Assembly (NCBI RefSeq): GCF_019966575.1
Contig: NZ_JAINFK010000005.1
Location: forward strand, 257,431-321,430
Length of the DNA: 64,000 nucleotides
Reading direction: 5' to 3'
Source: Oricola cellulosilytica
GTDB lineage: Bacteria; Pseudomonadota; Alphaproteobacteria; Rhizobiales; Rhizobiaceae
The notes under the pieces are model-generated. The model saw only the letters and a program-made list of their open reading frames with translations. It searched no databases and had not been told where the DNA came from. Positions 16,277 through 25,563 of this stretch are shown one piece after another. The position numbers and the translations under genes were made by a program. How positions within the stretch are numbered: position 1 is the first letter of the stretch; each line of letters starts with the position of its first letter.

Positions 16277-16863
16277 CCGCGATATTCCCCGCTATAATCC
16301 GAGATCAGCGCGTCGACGTCCGGGCGCGGGCGCTCGGCGATCTCCCGGTCGCAGGAGCCTATATGGACGATGCCCGCCATCCGCTCGTGCGGCGCAAGGC
16401 CGAGGATCGCGCGGCCGCGCGGGTGGTCGCAGAACCAGCCGGTCACCCAGTTGGCGGCAAAGCCGCTGGCATTCACCGCGTGAACGAGGTTCATCGCCAC
16501 CGCCCCCGCCGACAGGAACTGCTCCCACTCGGGGATCTTCTCGTGCGGCGCCGCCGTCGACACCACCCCGACCGCAACCGGGGCGCGGCGCAGCCGGTTG
16601 CGCTCGCGCTCGCGCTGGTCGTCGGCCAGCGGCCCGTTGACCTCCTCGGCGAGTTTCTCGACTTTATCGGCAATTTCACCGGCGTTTTCGGCGCGGTACA
16701 CAACAAACCTCCAAGGGACCAGGCGACCGTGGTCGGGCGAGCGCGCCGCCATTGCCAATATATCTCGCAGTTGCGCCGGATCCGGTCCCGGCCCGGTTAT
16801 CATGCTCAGGGGCACGGACTTGCGCGTCTTGAGATAAGACGCGACTGCATCGTCAGGTGTCAC
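16273..16863 (-). CDS. nitroreductase family protein, YdjA-like
   Basis: A 196-residue FMN-dependent nitroreductase. The pattern of AARSPDHGRLVPWRFVV (about residues 39-55), FLSAGAVAMNLVHAV near 116 and GFAANWVTGWF near 133 fits the short YdjA branch. Such enzymes use NAD(P)H to reduce nitro or other electrophilic compounds. It lies first in a two-gene minus-strand operon with the flavin reductase-like gene and is divergent from the exported protein gene, 107 bases away. Confidence 0.85.
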   Translation of the reverse strand: MTPDDAVASYLKTRKSVPLSMITGPGPDPAQLRDILAMAARSPDHGRLVPWRFVVYRAENAGEIADKVEKLAEEVNGPLADDQRERERNRLRRAPVAVGVVSTAAPHEKIPEWEQFLSAGAVAMNLVHAVNASGFAANWVTGWFCDHPRGRAILGLAPHERMAGIVHIGSCDREIAERPRPDVDALISDYSGEYRG

Positions 16864-16970
16864 GAAAAAGCTCGAATCTTGTTTACCGTTGCGCCCTGAT
16901 ATGGCGCAGCGTTCGCGAAAATGCCAGCGTCCGAGGGGTTTACCGACATACCGTGCAGAAATTCACCGAC

Positions 16971-17969
16971 ATGCTTCGTCCGCTCTCCCCCTCGCCCGCT
17001 ACGCCTCACCTGCTTGCCGCCTCACCCGCCATGCCTCGCGCGCTTCGCGCATTGGTCTTCGTCTTCTTCTGTTTCTTGTCTGTCCGCGCGGCCACCGCCC
17101 AAGAGGCGCAGTTTTCGGCCGAAGTGGAACTCCCGGGCATCACCAACTACGCGCCTCCATCCAGCCAAGCCAGCCCAGCCTCCACAACAGGGGTCGACCT
17201 TTTGCTGGACGCCCGGCTATCAGCCGAAGCCAAGACCATAAGCGAGGGAATGGTCTGGCGCGTGTTCGGTTCAGAACCGGAGCAAGGAGGGAAGTTGCCG
17301 CTGCTAGCGATCGCTGAAGGCGGTCCAACCCGTATAACGCTCAATCCGGGGGAGTATCTGGTTCACGCCGCGTTCGGACGGGCGGGTGCGACCACGCGTA
17401 TTACGCTCGGCAACGAAGCTCGCCACGAAACGATGATACTGGACGCTGGTGGCTTGCGCCTCGAAGGAGTGTTGCCGGACAAGATACCGATGCGCAATGA
17501 TCGCCTTCGCTTCGACATCTACCATGCTGAAGAGGACGAAAATGGCGAACGGCGTTTGATCTTACCGGACGTTCGCCCAGGACGCACGGTCCGCCTGAAT
17601 GCCGGAACTTACCATATCGTTTCGAATTATGGCGATGTAAACGCCACGATACGGGCGGATATCCGGGTCGAGGCGGGCAAAACCACTACGGCCCAAGTCG
17701 AACATAGGGCGGCACAGGTTACCCTCAATCTGGTGCGGGGGGATGCCGGTGTCCCATTGGCGGATACGGCTTGGTCTGTGGTTGGGCCCTCCGGGGAGGT
17801 CCTTGCCGAGAACGTCGGGGCTTTCCCCTCTATGATCTTGGCAGCGGGTAACTACACGGTGATCGCGAAGAACAAAAACCGTGTTTTTCAACGCGAGATC
17901 GAAATCCGCGCAGGTCGCGATACCGTCGTCAAGCTGGACGCCGAATCCGCAGAGCAGCTAGATCAGTAA
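16971..17969 (+). CDS. exported protein with three beta-rich repeats
   Basis: A protein of 332 residues if it starts at ATG 16971, or 312 from ATG 17031, which would begin directly with a good signal peptide (MPRALRALVFVFFCFLSV). The mature part shows three units about 80 residues apart that share the pattern LxxGxY followed by beta strands: LNPGEYLV near residue 126, LNAGTYHI near 212 and LAAGNYTV near 290. No catalytic residues stand out, so a binding or structural role in the periplasm is inferred. Base composition is near 50 percent GC in parts, well below the genes to its left. Its 3' end overlaps the convergent acyltransferase gene by seven bases. Confidence 0.7.
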   Translation: MLRPLSPSPATPHLLAASPAMPRALRALVFVFFCFLSVRAATAQEAQFSAEVELPGITNYAPPSSQASPASTTGVDLLLDARLSAEAKTISEGMVWRVFGSEPEQGGKLPLLAIAEGGPTRITLNPGEYLVHAAFGRAGATTRITLGNEARHETMILDAGGLRLEGVLPDKIPMRNDRLRFDIYHAEEDENGERRLILPDVRPGRTVRLNAGTYHIVSNYGDVNATIRADIRVEAGKTTTAQVEHRAAQVTLNLVRGDAGVPLADTAWSVVGPSGEVLAENVGAFPSMILAAGNYTVIAKNKNRVFQREIEIRAGRDTVVKLDAESAEQLDQ

Positions 17970-18841
17970 CCCTCAGCAATCTTTGCCACCTCACGGCCCT
18001 TACGCGGGCGTGGCTCGAGTGAAAACACTGCATCGTGAAGTTTCTCCAGCAAGACTTTGCGGTCCTGAATATCCGCCAATTCCTCCCACGGGATGGTCTT
18101 GCCGATCCACGCCTTGATCTGCTTTCCGTATAGACGCCGGAATTCGCGAATGAGCAGCGAAGTGCGCAAGGTCAGCGAAAACTGGCTAACGAACTGGAAT
18201 ACGCGTCCATTCTGACCTTCGAAATAAATCGGTATCACCGATGCGTTGGCGGACTGAATCATTCTTGCCGTAAACATTTTCCATGGCAGATCGTGGGCCC
18301 TCCCCAGCCCCTTGTGGGCCGTCGCGACGCCACCCGCCGGAAAGATCACGATCGTCACCCCTTCCTTCAGCAAACTCACCGCCTCTTTTCTAGTCTGCAG
18401 GTTTAGTGCGACAGCATCTTTCGACTCCTCGAATGAGATCGGCAGCGAGTACGGACGGATTTCGGGAACCTTCAAGAGGTCGTTGTTGATGACGACGCGA
18501 AACGGCCGGCCCAATTTTTCGGCGAGCGAAAGAAAGGCAATACCGTCACCGATCCCGTAGGGGTGATTAGCGACCATGACAATCGGTGTGTCTGGGATAT
18601 TGGTAGGAGGCCACAGGCCGTCGGCGCTAAACTCCACCTCGATAAGATTCAACATCTCGGTAAAAACGCTCTCGCTCTTCCCGAATATCTCGTTTCGCCA
18701 GTACTCGTAGAGATCGGCCAGCCGGTCGCGCCCCGACAGGCTTTCGATCATCCGGATAAGCCATCGCTTAAGCGGCGGGTCGTCCGGACGGGCGTAGGAC
18801 AGTTCAGCGAATCGTACGGTTCTGTTCATCTCTGGGCGCAC
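17963..18841 (-). CDS. lysophospholipid acyltransferase-like protein
   Basis: A 292-residue protein with the acyltransferase signature VANHPYGIGDG near residue 90 (His and Asp of the catalytic dyad) and IVIFPAGGVAT near 163, which matches the substrate-binding block of glycerolipid acyltransferases. The members closest in motif form a branch annotated as hemolysin-like acyltransferases, some acting on ornithine lipid or phospholipid precursors. It follows thrS on the minus strand by 48 bases and may be read from the thrS promoter. The substrate is not predictable from the sequence. Confidence 0.8.
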   Translation of the reverse strand: MRPEMNRTVRFAELSYARPDDPPLKRWLIRMIESLSGRDRLADLYEYWRNEIFGKSESVFTEMLNLIEVEFSADGLWPPTNIPDTPIVMVANHPYGIGDGIAFLSLAEKLGRPFRVVINNDLLKVPEIRPYSLPISFEESKDAVALNLQTRKEAVSLLKEGVTIVIFPAGGVATAHKGLGRAHDLPWKMFTARMIQSANASVIPIYFEGQNGRVFQFVSQFSLTLRTSLLIREFRRLYGKQIKAWIGKTIPWEELADIQDRKVLLEKLHDAVFSLEPRPRKGREVAKIAEGY

Positions 18842-18889
18842 GTCCCCAATATTTTCGTCCTTAAAGACGTGTGGTACGCACGTCGAGTT

Positions 18890-20884
18890 TCAAGCGAATC
18901 GCGGCATGTTCTCCAGATACGCTCGTTTGCGAGCGATATCCGGCGGCGTGGCCTCGACCGCCAGCGCTGCCGTGATATCCTCTAGCGTCCGTGATTCCTG
19001 ATCCCGGGAGCCCAGCCTGCGGACATTCACGGTCCCCTCTTCCGCCTCCCGACGTCCACACACGAGAATGACCGGCACCTTGGCGTGCGAATGCTCGCGA
19101 ACCTTGTAGTTAATCTTTTCGTTGCGGAAGTCGGTGGCCACTTGAAGCCCCGCGTCACGTAGTCTCTGCGCGACCTGCTCGCCATATTCGTCCGCATCCT
19201 GCGTGATCGTCGCAACGACCACCTGCAAGGGCGCGAACCAGAGCGGAAAATGGCCGGCATGGCTCTCGATCAAGATGCCGAGAAAACGCTCCAACGAACC
19301 GACGATGGCGCGGTGAATCATGACTGGCTGCTTCTTCTCCGAATCCCGGTCGATATAAAACGCGCCGAAACGCTCGGGCAGATTGAAATCAACTTGCGTC
19401 GTACCGCACTGCCATTCTCGTCCGATGGCATCTTTCAGCGTGTACTCGAATTTCGGCCCGTAAAAGGTGCCCTCGCCTTCATTGATACCGGCCTTGATCC
19501 GCCCTCCGGATTCAGCCTCCATCCTGGACAGTGCTCTCCTCAGGATATCCTCGGCATGATCCCACATGGCATCGGTGCCGACCCGCTTTTCCGGGCGTGT
19601 CGCCAGTTTGACTAGCACCTCGTCGAAACCAAAATCAGCGTACACCGACATCATCAGATCGTTGATCTTAAGAATCTCTGCTTCCAGCTGATCCTCCGTG
19701 CAGAAAACGTGCGCATCGTCCTGCGTGAACCCGCGCACACGCATCAAGCCATGCAACGCACCAGACGGCTCGTAACGGTGGACGTTTCCGAATTCGGCCA
19801 GCCGTATCGGAAGATCGCGGTAGGATTTAAGTCCGTGCTTGAAAATCTGGACGTGGCCGGGACAGTTCATGGGCTTTAGCGCGAAGACACGTTTGTCCTC
19901 TGCGTCCTCGTCCGCACAGGCGACTGCAAACATGTTCTCGCGATACCAGCCCCAATGACCGGATGTTTGCCACAGCGAGTTGTCAAGCACCTGCGGTGCA
20001 TTGACCTCGTCGTATTCGCCTTCGAGCCTGCGTCGCATATAGGCAAGCAGCGCCTGGAACATCCGCCAACCCTTGGCGTGCCAGAAAACAACCCCGGGAC
20101 CTTCCTCCTGAAAATGAAAGAGATCCATTTCGCGGCCCAGGCGCCGGTGATCGCGCTTCTCCGCCTCCTCCAGCATGTGCAGATAAGCGTCCAGTTCCTT
20201 CTGGTCGTGCCAAGCAGTGCCGTAAATGCGGGTGAGCATCTCATTGTCGGAATCACCACGCCAATACGCGCCGGCGACCTTCATTAGCTTGAAGGCATTG
20301 CCGACTTGCCCCGTTGAGGCCATATGGGGTCCGCGGCAGAGGTCGAACCAGTCACCCTGCGCGTAAATCTTGACGTCTTGGTCTTCGGGAATCGCATCAA
20401 GAAGCTCGACCTTGTAGGTCTCCCCTTTCTCGGAGAATACGTCGCGGGCTTTGTCACGCGACCAGATCTCCTTGCTGAACGGCTTGTTGCGTTGGATGAT
20501 CTCGCGCATTTTCTTCTCGATCACCGGCAGATCGTCAGGCGTGAACGGCATTTCGCGCTTAAAGTCGTAATAGAAACCGTTTTCGATCACCGGGCCGATC
20601 GTCACCTGGGTCCCCGGGTAGAGTTCCTGCACAGCTTCGGCCATCACATGCGCCGCATCATGGCGGATCAGTTCGAGGGCGCGGGCATCATCTCGCGTTA
20701 CGATTTCAATCGCGCCATCCTGCACGGGATCGGAAAGGTCGCGCAACTCGCCATTCAGCGAGATCGCGACAGCTTTCTTGGCCAGCGATTTCGAAATTGA
20801 CTCCGCGACATCGCGACCGGTCATGCCGGCATCATATGCACGCACGGAACCATCGGGAAATGTCAGGGAAATGGCGTCAGCCAT
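18890..20884 (-). CDS. thrS: threonine-tRNA ligase
   Basis: ThrRS charges tRNA-Thr and edits Ser-tRNA-Thr. The 664-residue protein has a TGS domain (about 3-62), the editing domain with HDAAH near residue 73, the class II catalytic core (about 245-540) with MNCPGH near 336 and [12 protein letters not shown] near 380, and an anticodon-binding domain at the C-terminus. The frame is open 126 codons further upstream, but the ATG at 20884 follows a strong AAGGAG box and gives the usual start. A GC-rich hairpin lies directly upstream of that box. The gene diverges from otsB across a 208-base spacer. Confidence 0.96.
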   Translation of the reverse strand: MADAISLTFPDGSVRAYDAGMTGRDVAESISKSLAKKAVAISLNGELRDLSDPVQDGAIEIVTRDDARALELIRHDAAHVMAEAVQELYPGTQVTIGPVIENGFYYDFKREMPFTPDDLPVIEKKMREIIQRNKPFSKEIWSRDKARDVFSEKGETYKVELLDAIPEDQDVKIYAQGDWFDLCRGPHMASTGQVGNAFKLMKVAGAYWRGDSDNEMLTRIYGTAWHDQKELDAYLHMLEEAEKRDHRRLGREMDLFHFQEEGPGVVFWHAKGWRMFQALLAYMRRRLEGEYDEVNAPQVLDNSLWQTSGHWGWYRENMFAVACADEDAEDKRVFALKPMNCPGHVQIFKHGLKSYRDLPIRLAEFGNVHRYEPSGALHGLMRVRGFTQDDAHVFCTEDQLEAEILKINDLMMSVYADFGFDEVLVKLATRPEKRVGTDAMWDHAEDILRRALSRMEAESGGRIKAGINEGEGTFYGPKFEYTLKDAIGREWQCGTTQVDFNLPERFGAFYIDRDSEKKQPVMIHRAIVGSLERFLGILIESHAGHFPLWFAPLQVVVATITQDADEYGEQVAQRLRDAGLQVATDFRNEKINYKVREHSHAKVPVILVCGRREAEEGTVNVRRLGSRDQESRTLEDITAALAVEATPPDIARKRAYLENMPRFA

Positions 20885-20904
20885 CGGCGGTCTCCTTTTC
20901 CAGT

Positions 20905-20922
20905 CCCGCCAACGAACGCGGG
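20905..20922 (-). promoter_or_regulatory. hairpin in the thrS leader
   Basis: On the minus strand CCCGC and GCGGG enclose an eight-base loop GTTCGTTG, 20 bases upstream of the thrS start and next to the ribosome binding site. The loop contains CGT, the anticodon of one tRNA-Thr. In E. coli, ThrRS represses its own translation by binding tRNA-like hairpins in this position. Similarity is positional only. Confidence 0.25.
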
Positions 20923-21009
20923 TGGCCACACAATTGGGAGCGTATCTATGCAGTCTCTCAGGCGGCGTAAAGGCGTGAAGGGCACCGCCGCCGAAAAATT
21001 CCCAGCGGC

Positions 21010-21034
21010 GGAACCATGTTCTTTCGTTATCGTT
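21010..21034 (+). promoter_or_regulatory. EcfG-type general stress promoter of otsBA
   Basis: GGAAC is followed after exactly 16 bases by CGTT, 58 bases before the otsB ATG. This matches the alphaproteobacterial EcfG (general stress sigma) promoter consensus of GGAAC, 16-17 bases, CGTT. Trehalose synthesis genes are known members of this regulon in rhizobia. No other perfect match was found in intergenic parts of the window by eye. Confidence 0.7.
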
Positions 21035-21092
21035 CCGCCTGTGTCGACAGGTACAATTCCCAAAACGAGCGCCAACGCGCTTCCACCGGATA

Positions 21093-21869
21093 ATGATGAG
21101 CGAGATACCCCACCTGGACTGTGGCCAAGCCGCGTTTTTTTTCGACTTCGACGGAGTCTTGGCGCCTATCGTCGACGATCCGCTGGGCGTCAGTGTATCG
21201 CCGATTATTCGGCAAGGATTGCGGGACATCCATAACCGAGCGGGGGGCGCCGTAGCGATCATTTCCGGGCGGGAATTAGCCCAGATCGACCGTTTCCTTG
21301 CGCCTCTCGAACTTCCTGCTGCAGGAATTCACGGTGCCGAACGACGACGCCCCGACGGACGCTTCGAACACGATGAAATCGACGCCGCGATACTCAAACA
21401 CGCCGGGGAGCGCGTCATGGCGTTCACGTCACGTCATGAGGGGACTCTTGCAGAAACCAAGAACGCTTCGGTCGCAGTTCATTTTAGGAAACGCCCCGAC
21501 CTTGAGGCAGCGGCTCAGGAGTTTATGCGCGATTTGGTTGCCGAGTTGGGCCACGGAAAACTCGTTTCCGGGAAGATGGTGGTCGAGTTGAAGTTCTCGG
21601 ATCGAACGAAGGGTGACGCGATCCTGCACTTCATGGAAGCGGACCCGTTTTCCGGCCGGCGCCCGGTATTCTTCGGCGACGACATTACCGACGAAGACGG
21701 CTTTCAGATTGTAAACTCAATGGACGGAATTTCTGTTAAGGTTGGATCAGGTGAGACCCGGGCCCGCTACCGGCTGGACGACACGTCAGCGGTCGAATCC
21801 TGGTTCACAACGGTTTGCCGCCATCCAAGGGGCGAAGCATCGCACAATAATTTGGGGAGGGCGTCATGA
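21093..21869 (+). CDS. otsB: trehalose-6-phosphate phosphatase
   Basis: OtsB removes phosphate from trehalose 6-phosphate, the last step of trehalose synthesis. The 258-residue HAD-family protein has the nucleophile motif DFDGVLAPI near residue 17, [11 protein letters not shown] near 57, GKMVVELKF near 163 and the acidic [10 protein letters not shown] near 193. Two ATG codons (21093, 21096) are equally possible. Its stop overlaps the otsA start (ATGA), so the two steps are coupled. An EcfG-type promoter upstream suggests induction by osmotic, desiccation or starvation stress. Confidence 0.93.
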   Translation: MMSEIPHLDCGQAAFFFDFDGVLAPIVDDPLGVSVSPIIRQGLRDIHNRAGGAVAIISGRELAQIDRFLAPLELPAAGIHGAERRRPDGRFEHDEIDAAILKHAGERVMAFTSRHEGTLAETKNASVAVHFRKRPDLEAAAQEFMRDLVAELGHGKLVSGKMVVELKFSDRTKGDAILHFMEADPFSGRRPVFFGDDITDEDGFQIVNSMDGISVKVGSGETRARYRLDDTSAVESWFTTVCRHPRGEASHNNLGRAS

Positions 21870-23257
21870 GGCTCGTGGTTGTGTCAAACCGCGTCGCTGA
21901 TCTGCGGAAAACCACTCAATCAGGCGGCTTAGCAGTCGCTCTCGCAGACGCGATGCGTGACCGCGGCGGTGTGTGGTTGGGTTGGGACGGTCAAAGTAAC
22001 GAAAAAGCAGAAAGCGAGCCGCAGGTGGAAGACGTGGGAAGCGTCCGGGTGATCTCGCTCCCGCTTCCAAAAGATGAGTATGAAAACTACTATGCAGGCT
22101 ACGCCAACAGCGTGCTTTGGCCGCTTTTCCACTATCGACTGGATTTGATTTCATACGATCCCGCGTACCTCCGCGACTACCACGCCATCAACCAGCGTTT
22201 CGCGGACGCGCTGATTCCTCACCTACAGGAAGACGATCTCGTCTGGATTCAGGATTACCATCTGATCCCGCTGGGGGGCTACCTGCGCCAGAGAGGATGC
22301 CGAAATCGGCTGGGCTTTTTCCTGCACATACCGTTTCCCCCACACGACCTGCTCGCCGCAGCGCCCGAGCATGCCGATTTAATCAAAACTCTGATGGCTT
22401 ACGATGTGGTTGGGATGCAGACCGAGACCGACGCGCTTCACTTGAAACACTATCTCGAAGCCGAAATGACAATCACTCCTGATGAAGAAGGCTACGTGAC
22501 CTCTCCTGGGGGCCGGCGTTGCTTCATCGGGAGGTTTCCTATCGGTATCGACGTTGAACAGTTTCGCCGCATGGCTGAAGACATGCCGGACGACGTTCAC
22601 TTCGATATGATGCGAAACCAGATCCTCGACCGAAAGCAGGTTATCGGCGTCGACCGGCTCGATTACTCGAAGGGTTTGCCCCAACGCGTTGACGCGGTCG
22701 ACCGTTTGCTCACACGTCACCCGGAAATGGAAGGCCGGTTCAGTCTTTTGCAGATCTCGCCCCCGACACGCGAAAATGTCGAGGCGTATGCGAATATTCG
22801 AGACAAGCTTGAGGCGATGACGGGGCGGGTCAACGGAAAATATTCAGATTTCAATTGGACGCCCGTAAGATACATTCACCGAAGCGTTTCCCGCGACAAA
22901 CTCGCCGGCCTTTACCGGGCAAGTGCAGTCGCATTCGTGACGCCACTGCGCGACGGAATGAATCTTGTGGCAAAGGAGTTCGTGGCGGCACAGGATCCCA
23001 ATGATCCAGGCGTACTTGTTCTTTCCCAATTCGCTGGCGCGGCAGAGGAAATGACTGAAGCTTTGATCGTCAATCCGATCGACGTCGACGACATGGCTGA
23101 AAAGCTTTACCAAGCTCTCACAATGCCGATCGAGGAACGAAGGCGCCGTCACGAATGGCTTTACGAGTGTATCCGTAAATCGGACACGAAAATCTGGCTC
23201 GAAGATTTTCTCGCGTGCCTTGCGCCCCCCATGGATGATGCTGCGGCGGCCGCGTAG
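21866..23257 (+). CDS. otsA: trehalose-6-phosphate synthase
   Basis: OtsA joins UDP-glucose and glucose 6-phosphate. The 463-residue GT20 glycosyltransferase has SNRVA at the N-terminus, GGLAVAL near 25, [15 protein letters not shown] near 129, [16 protein letters not shown] near 264 and a [12 protein letters not shown] block near 360, all expected for donor and acceptor binding. The length is normal. Order otsB before otsA with a four-base overlap suggests balanced production. The gene ends 40 bases before a convergent tRNA gene. Confidence 0.95.
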   Translation: MRLVVVSNRVADLRKTTQSGGLAVALADAMRDRGGVWLGWDGQSNEKAESEPQVEDVGSVRVISLPLPKDEYENYYAGYANSVLWPLFHYRLDLISYDPAYLRDYHAINQRFADALIPHLQEDDLVWIQDYHLIPLGGYLRQRGCRNRLGFFLHIPFPPHDLLAAAPEHADLIKTLMAYDVVGMQTETDALHLKHYLEAEMTITPDEEGYVTSPGGRRCFIGRFPIGIDVEQFRRMAEDMPDDVHFDMMRNQILDRKQVIGVDRLDYSKGLPQRVDAVDRLLTRHPEMEGRFSLLQISPPTRENVEAYANIRDKLEAMTGRVNGKYSDFNWTPVRYIHRSVSRDKLAGLYRASAVAFVTPLRDGMNLVAKEFVAAQDPNDPGVLVLSQFAGAAEEMTEALIVNPIDVDDMAEKLYQALTMPIEERRRRHEWLYECIRKSDTKIWLEDFLACLAPPMDDAAAAA

Positions 23258-23297
23258 CTTGATCAGCAATTCCGGATCAGGCGAATGATCGAAGTAT

Positions 23298-23382
23298 TGG
23301 TGCGGTCGAGAAGACTCGAACTTCCACGGGTTGCCCCACAGCGACCTCAACGCTGCGCGTCTACCAATTCCGCCACGACCGC
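23298..23382 (-). tRNA. tRNA-Leu (GAG)
   Basis: The minus strand folds into a complete cloverleaf of 85 bases. The acceptor stem is GCGGTCG/CGACCGC with an encoded CCA. The anticodon stem CAGCG/CGCTG encloses the loop TTGAGGT with anticodon GAG, which reads CUC and CUU. A long variable arm, as in class II tRNAs, is present. No integrase or attachment-site duplication was seen beside it. Confidence 0.95.
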
Positions 23383-23527
23383 AAGCCAAGGACGAAGCCG
23401 GTGAACCCGGCTCGCGGCACTTAGCAAATCGGATTCACCCGCACAAGGGTTTGCCGGTGTTTTTTGGCGCGTCCCCCGAGCGGCGGGATCACTTGCATCC
23501 AAGCCTGCGATAGCCCATGTCACGCCA

Positions 23528-24289
23528 ATGCCATTGTCGTCCTCAGATACCGACAGACCCAACGTCCGCAATGCTCTTGCAGACGGCGGAACGTTCCTCC
23601 CGGCGAGCGGAACTCCCCCGGTTGAATGGCGCATCAGCGACGGTCTTGTCGAGTACGAAGACGCGGTCGCGGCGATGGAGGCCCGTGTCGACGCAATCCG
23701 GAACAACGGCGCGCCGGAACTGATCTGGCTGCTCGAACATCCGCCGCTATATACGGCCGGGACAAGCGCCAAATCAGACGATCTCCTTGTTTCCGACCGC
23801 TTCCCGGTATTCCGCAGCGGGCGGGGCGGCGAGTTCACCTATCATGGACCAGGCCAGCGCGTCGCCTATGTGATGCTTGATCTGAAGCGTCGTCGCGAGG
23901 ACATCCGCGCGTTCGTGGCAGCCCTTGAGGAATGGGTTATTGGCACGCTCCGCAGGTTTAACGTGAAGGGAGAAAGGCGCGAGAATCGTGTGGGCGTGTG
24001 GGTGGTAAGACCTGACAAAATACCGACCGTGCACGGAGCTTCCGCAGAAGATAAGATTGCCGCCATCGGCATCCGTCTGCGCAAATGGGTTTCTTTCCAC
24101 GGGATTGCCATAAATTGCGAGCCAGACCTCGATCACTACAACGGCATCATTCCTTGCGGGATAGCGGAACACGGGGTTACGAGTCTCGTAGATCTCGGTC
24201 TTCCCGTTACCATGAACGACGTCGATCTTGCATTGCGCGAGGCGTTTGAAGAAGTTTTCGGAGCGGTAGATTCGACCGGCCGGCGCTAG
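23528..24289 (+). CDS. lipB: lipoyl(octanoyl) transferase
   Basis: LipB moves octanoate from acyl carrier protein to lipoyl domains of 2-oxoacid dehydrogenases and glycine cleavage H protein. The 253-residue protein shows the family block [20 protein letters not shown] near residue 99, with the conserved HGPGQ, and the catalytic Cys and Lys region with [12 protein letters not shown] near 175 and GIIPCGI near 207. The N-terminus has about 30 extra residues without clear homology. It stands alone between a tRNA-Leu gene and the EamA transporter gene. Confidence 0.93.
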   Translation: MPLSSSDTDRPNVRNALADGGTFLPASGTPPVEWRISDGLVEYEDAVAAMEARVDAIRNNGAPELIWLLEHPPLYTAGTSAKSDDLLVSDRFPVFRSGRGGEFTYHGPGQRVAYVMLDLKRRREDIRAFVAALEEWVIGTLRRFNVKGERRENRVGVWVVRPDKIPTVHGASAEDKIAAIGIRLRKWVSFHGIAINCEPDLDHYNGIIPCGIAEHGVTSLVDLGLPVTMNDVDLALREAFEEVFGAVDSTGRR

Positions 24290-24420
24290 AGAAGTTGCTC
24301 TACAAAACGATTGGCCGTTCCAGCAAGCATACTCGCCGAACGATGCAGCGCTCCAGCGACGCGGACCCCGGAGCCGTGCAGAACACAGGTTCCGGTGAAC
24401 AGATAGATCGCGGCCAGCAT
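24286..24420 (-). CDS. possible 44-residue membrane peptide
   Basis: A short reading frame encodes [18 protein letters not shown] followed by an amphipathic C-terminus. It starts right after an in-frame stop, has a weak GGGA box, and its stop codon overlaps the end of lipB on the opposite strand. Third positions of its first half are mostly G or C, like real genes here. It lies downstream of the EamA transporter gene on the same strand. No homology is known to me, and chance remains the simpler reading. Confidence 0.25.
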   Translation of the reverse strand: MLAAIYLFTGTCVLHGSGVRVAGALHRSASMLAGTANRFVEQLL

Positions 24421-24514
24421 AAATCATCCCGTTTTGAAGCTCAGGCTACTAGCACCTCCTCAGAGTTTGTAGGCAAAGCCAGAAAATATCAGCTTTTCGC
24501 CGGTGTCTCAGACG

Positions 24515-25447
24515 TCAGCTTCGGGCGGCCTTGTTTTCACGCCAGAAAACGTAAAGCCCGGCCCCAACAATCATCGCAATGCCTAACCACTTTGACGCGG
24601 TCGGGAAGTCGCCGAAAAGCAGCAAACCCGCACCCGCGGCACTGACGATTTCAAGATACTGAAACGGCGCGAGCAGCGAGGCGGGCGCAACGCGAAAACC
24701 GAGCAAGATCAAATGATGTCCGAACATGCCGATCGCGCCCGCGAGAAACAATAGGCCCCAGATCGAAGGGGGATAGTCGAGGCGTAGCGCAAGATTTTCA
24801 ACGCCCGCCATCGTCCCCGCGCCTGATGCCGCCAGAAGAACAAGCGACCCGCCCGCGCCGGCGGCGACCTGCATGGTCATCGCGCTGTCCTCGGTACCCC
24901 CGAGGCGATTCAAAATCAGGTAGGTGGCAAACAGCGTCGCCGTGCCCAGCGGCAGCAGGGAGACCGGTCCAAAAAGCTCGAAGCTCGGCTGGATGACGAT
25001 CAACGCGCCCGTGAACCCGACGAGAACCGCGGAAATCCGTCGCCAACCGACTTTCTCCCGCAGCACGACTACGGAAAGGACCGTCAAAATGAGGGGTTCG
25101 ACGAAAAACACGGCAATCGCGTCCGCGAGCGGCATATATTTGACCGCCAAGAAAAAAAGCAGGCTGGCGATCGCGAGGATCGCGCCGCGCATGACGTTGA
25201 ACATCGGCCGCTTCGGCCACAATCCGCCGATCCCTGCCGCCGCGATCACGAATGGAGCCGACAGCAACGCCTGAACCACGAACCGGGCGAGCGTGATCTG
25301 CCCGGGCGAAACACCTTCCACGACGGCCAGCCATTTGGCGACAGCGTCCATCAGCGGGATGATGAGCATACCGGCGGCACAGATCACCATCCCGCCCAGA
25401 TGTTCGTCAAGTTGCGGTTTTACCGCACTGGGTTCCGCCTTGCTCAT
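24515..25447 (-). CDS. EamA/DMT-family transporter
   Basis: A 310-residue inner-membrane protein with ten predicted helices in two EamA halves (about residues 20-150 and 165-300). Features such as MDAVAKWLA, FLAVKYMPLADAIAVFFVEP and FGDFPTASKWLG are typical of RhaT/S-adenosylmethionine-type permeases of this superfamily. The substrate cannot be read from the sequence; metabolite export is common. The frame begins with GTG at 25480, but the ATG at 25447 follows an AAGGA box at good spacing and was chosen. Confidence 0.85.
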   Translation of the reverse strand: MSKAEPSAVKPQLDEHLGGMVICAAGMLIIPLMDAVAKWLAVVEGVSPGQITLARFVVQALLSAPFVIAAAGIGGLWPKRPMFNVMRGAILAIASLLFFLAVKYMPLADAIAVFFVEPLILTVLSVVVLREKVGWRRISAVLVGFTGALIVIQPSFELFGPVSLLPLGTATLFATYLILNRLGGTEDSAMTMQVAAGAGGSLVLLAASGAGTMAGVENLALRLDYPPSIWGLLFLAGAIGMFGHHLILLGFRVAPASLLAPFQYLEIVSAAGAGLLLFGDFPTASKWLGIAMIVGAGLYVFWRENKAARS

Positions 25448-25563
25448 GGAGCCGGGTCCTTGAAAGCCCGAAAGCCGCACGCGCTGTCAGCGACGCCGCC
25501 CCTCCGGGTTGAAACCCCTCACAAATCCTGAAACTGTTTGCCGGTCAACCGGAGAGCATTGCA

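Noticed and set aside
23298-23382. tRNA-Leu as an integration site for a mobile element
   Set aside because: No integrase gene and no duplicated tRNA end were found within the neighbouring sequence; otsBA and lipB flank it directly.
24295-24645. Plus-strand 116-codon open frame after lipB
   Set aside because: It overlaps the end of the EamA gene on the other strand, has biased Ser/Arg composition and no ribosome binding site.
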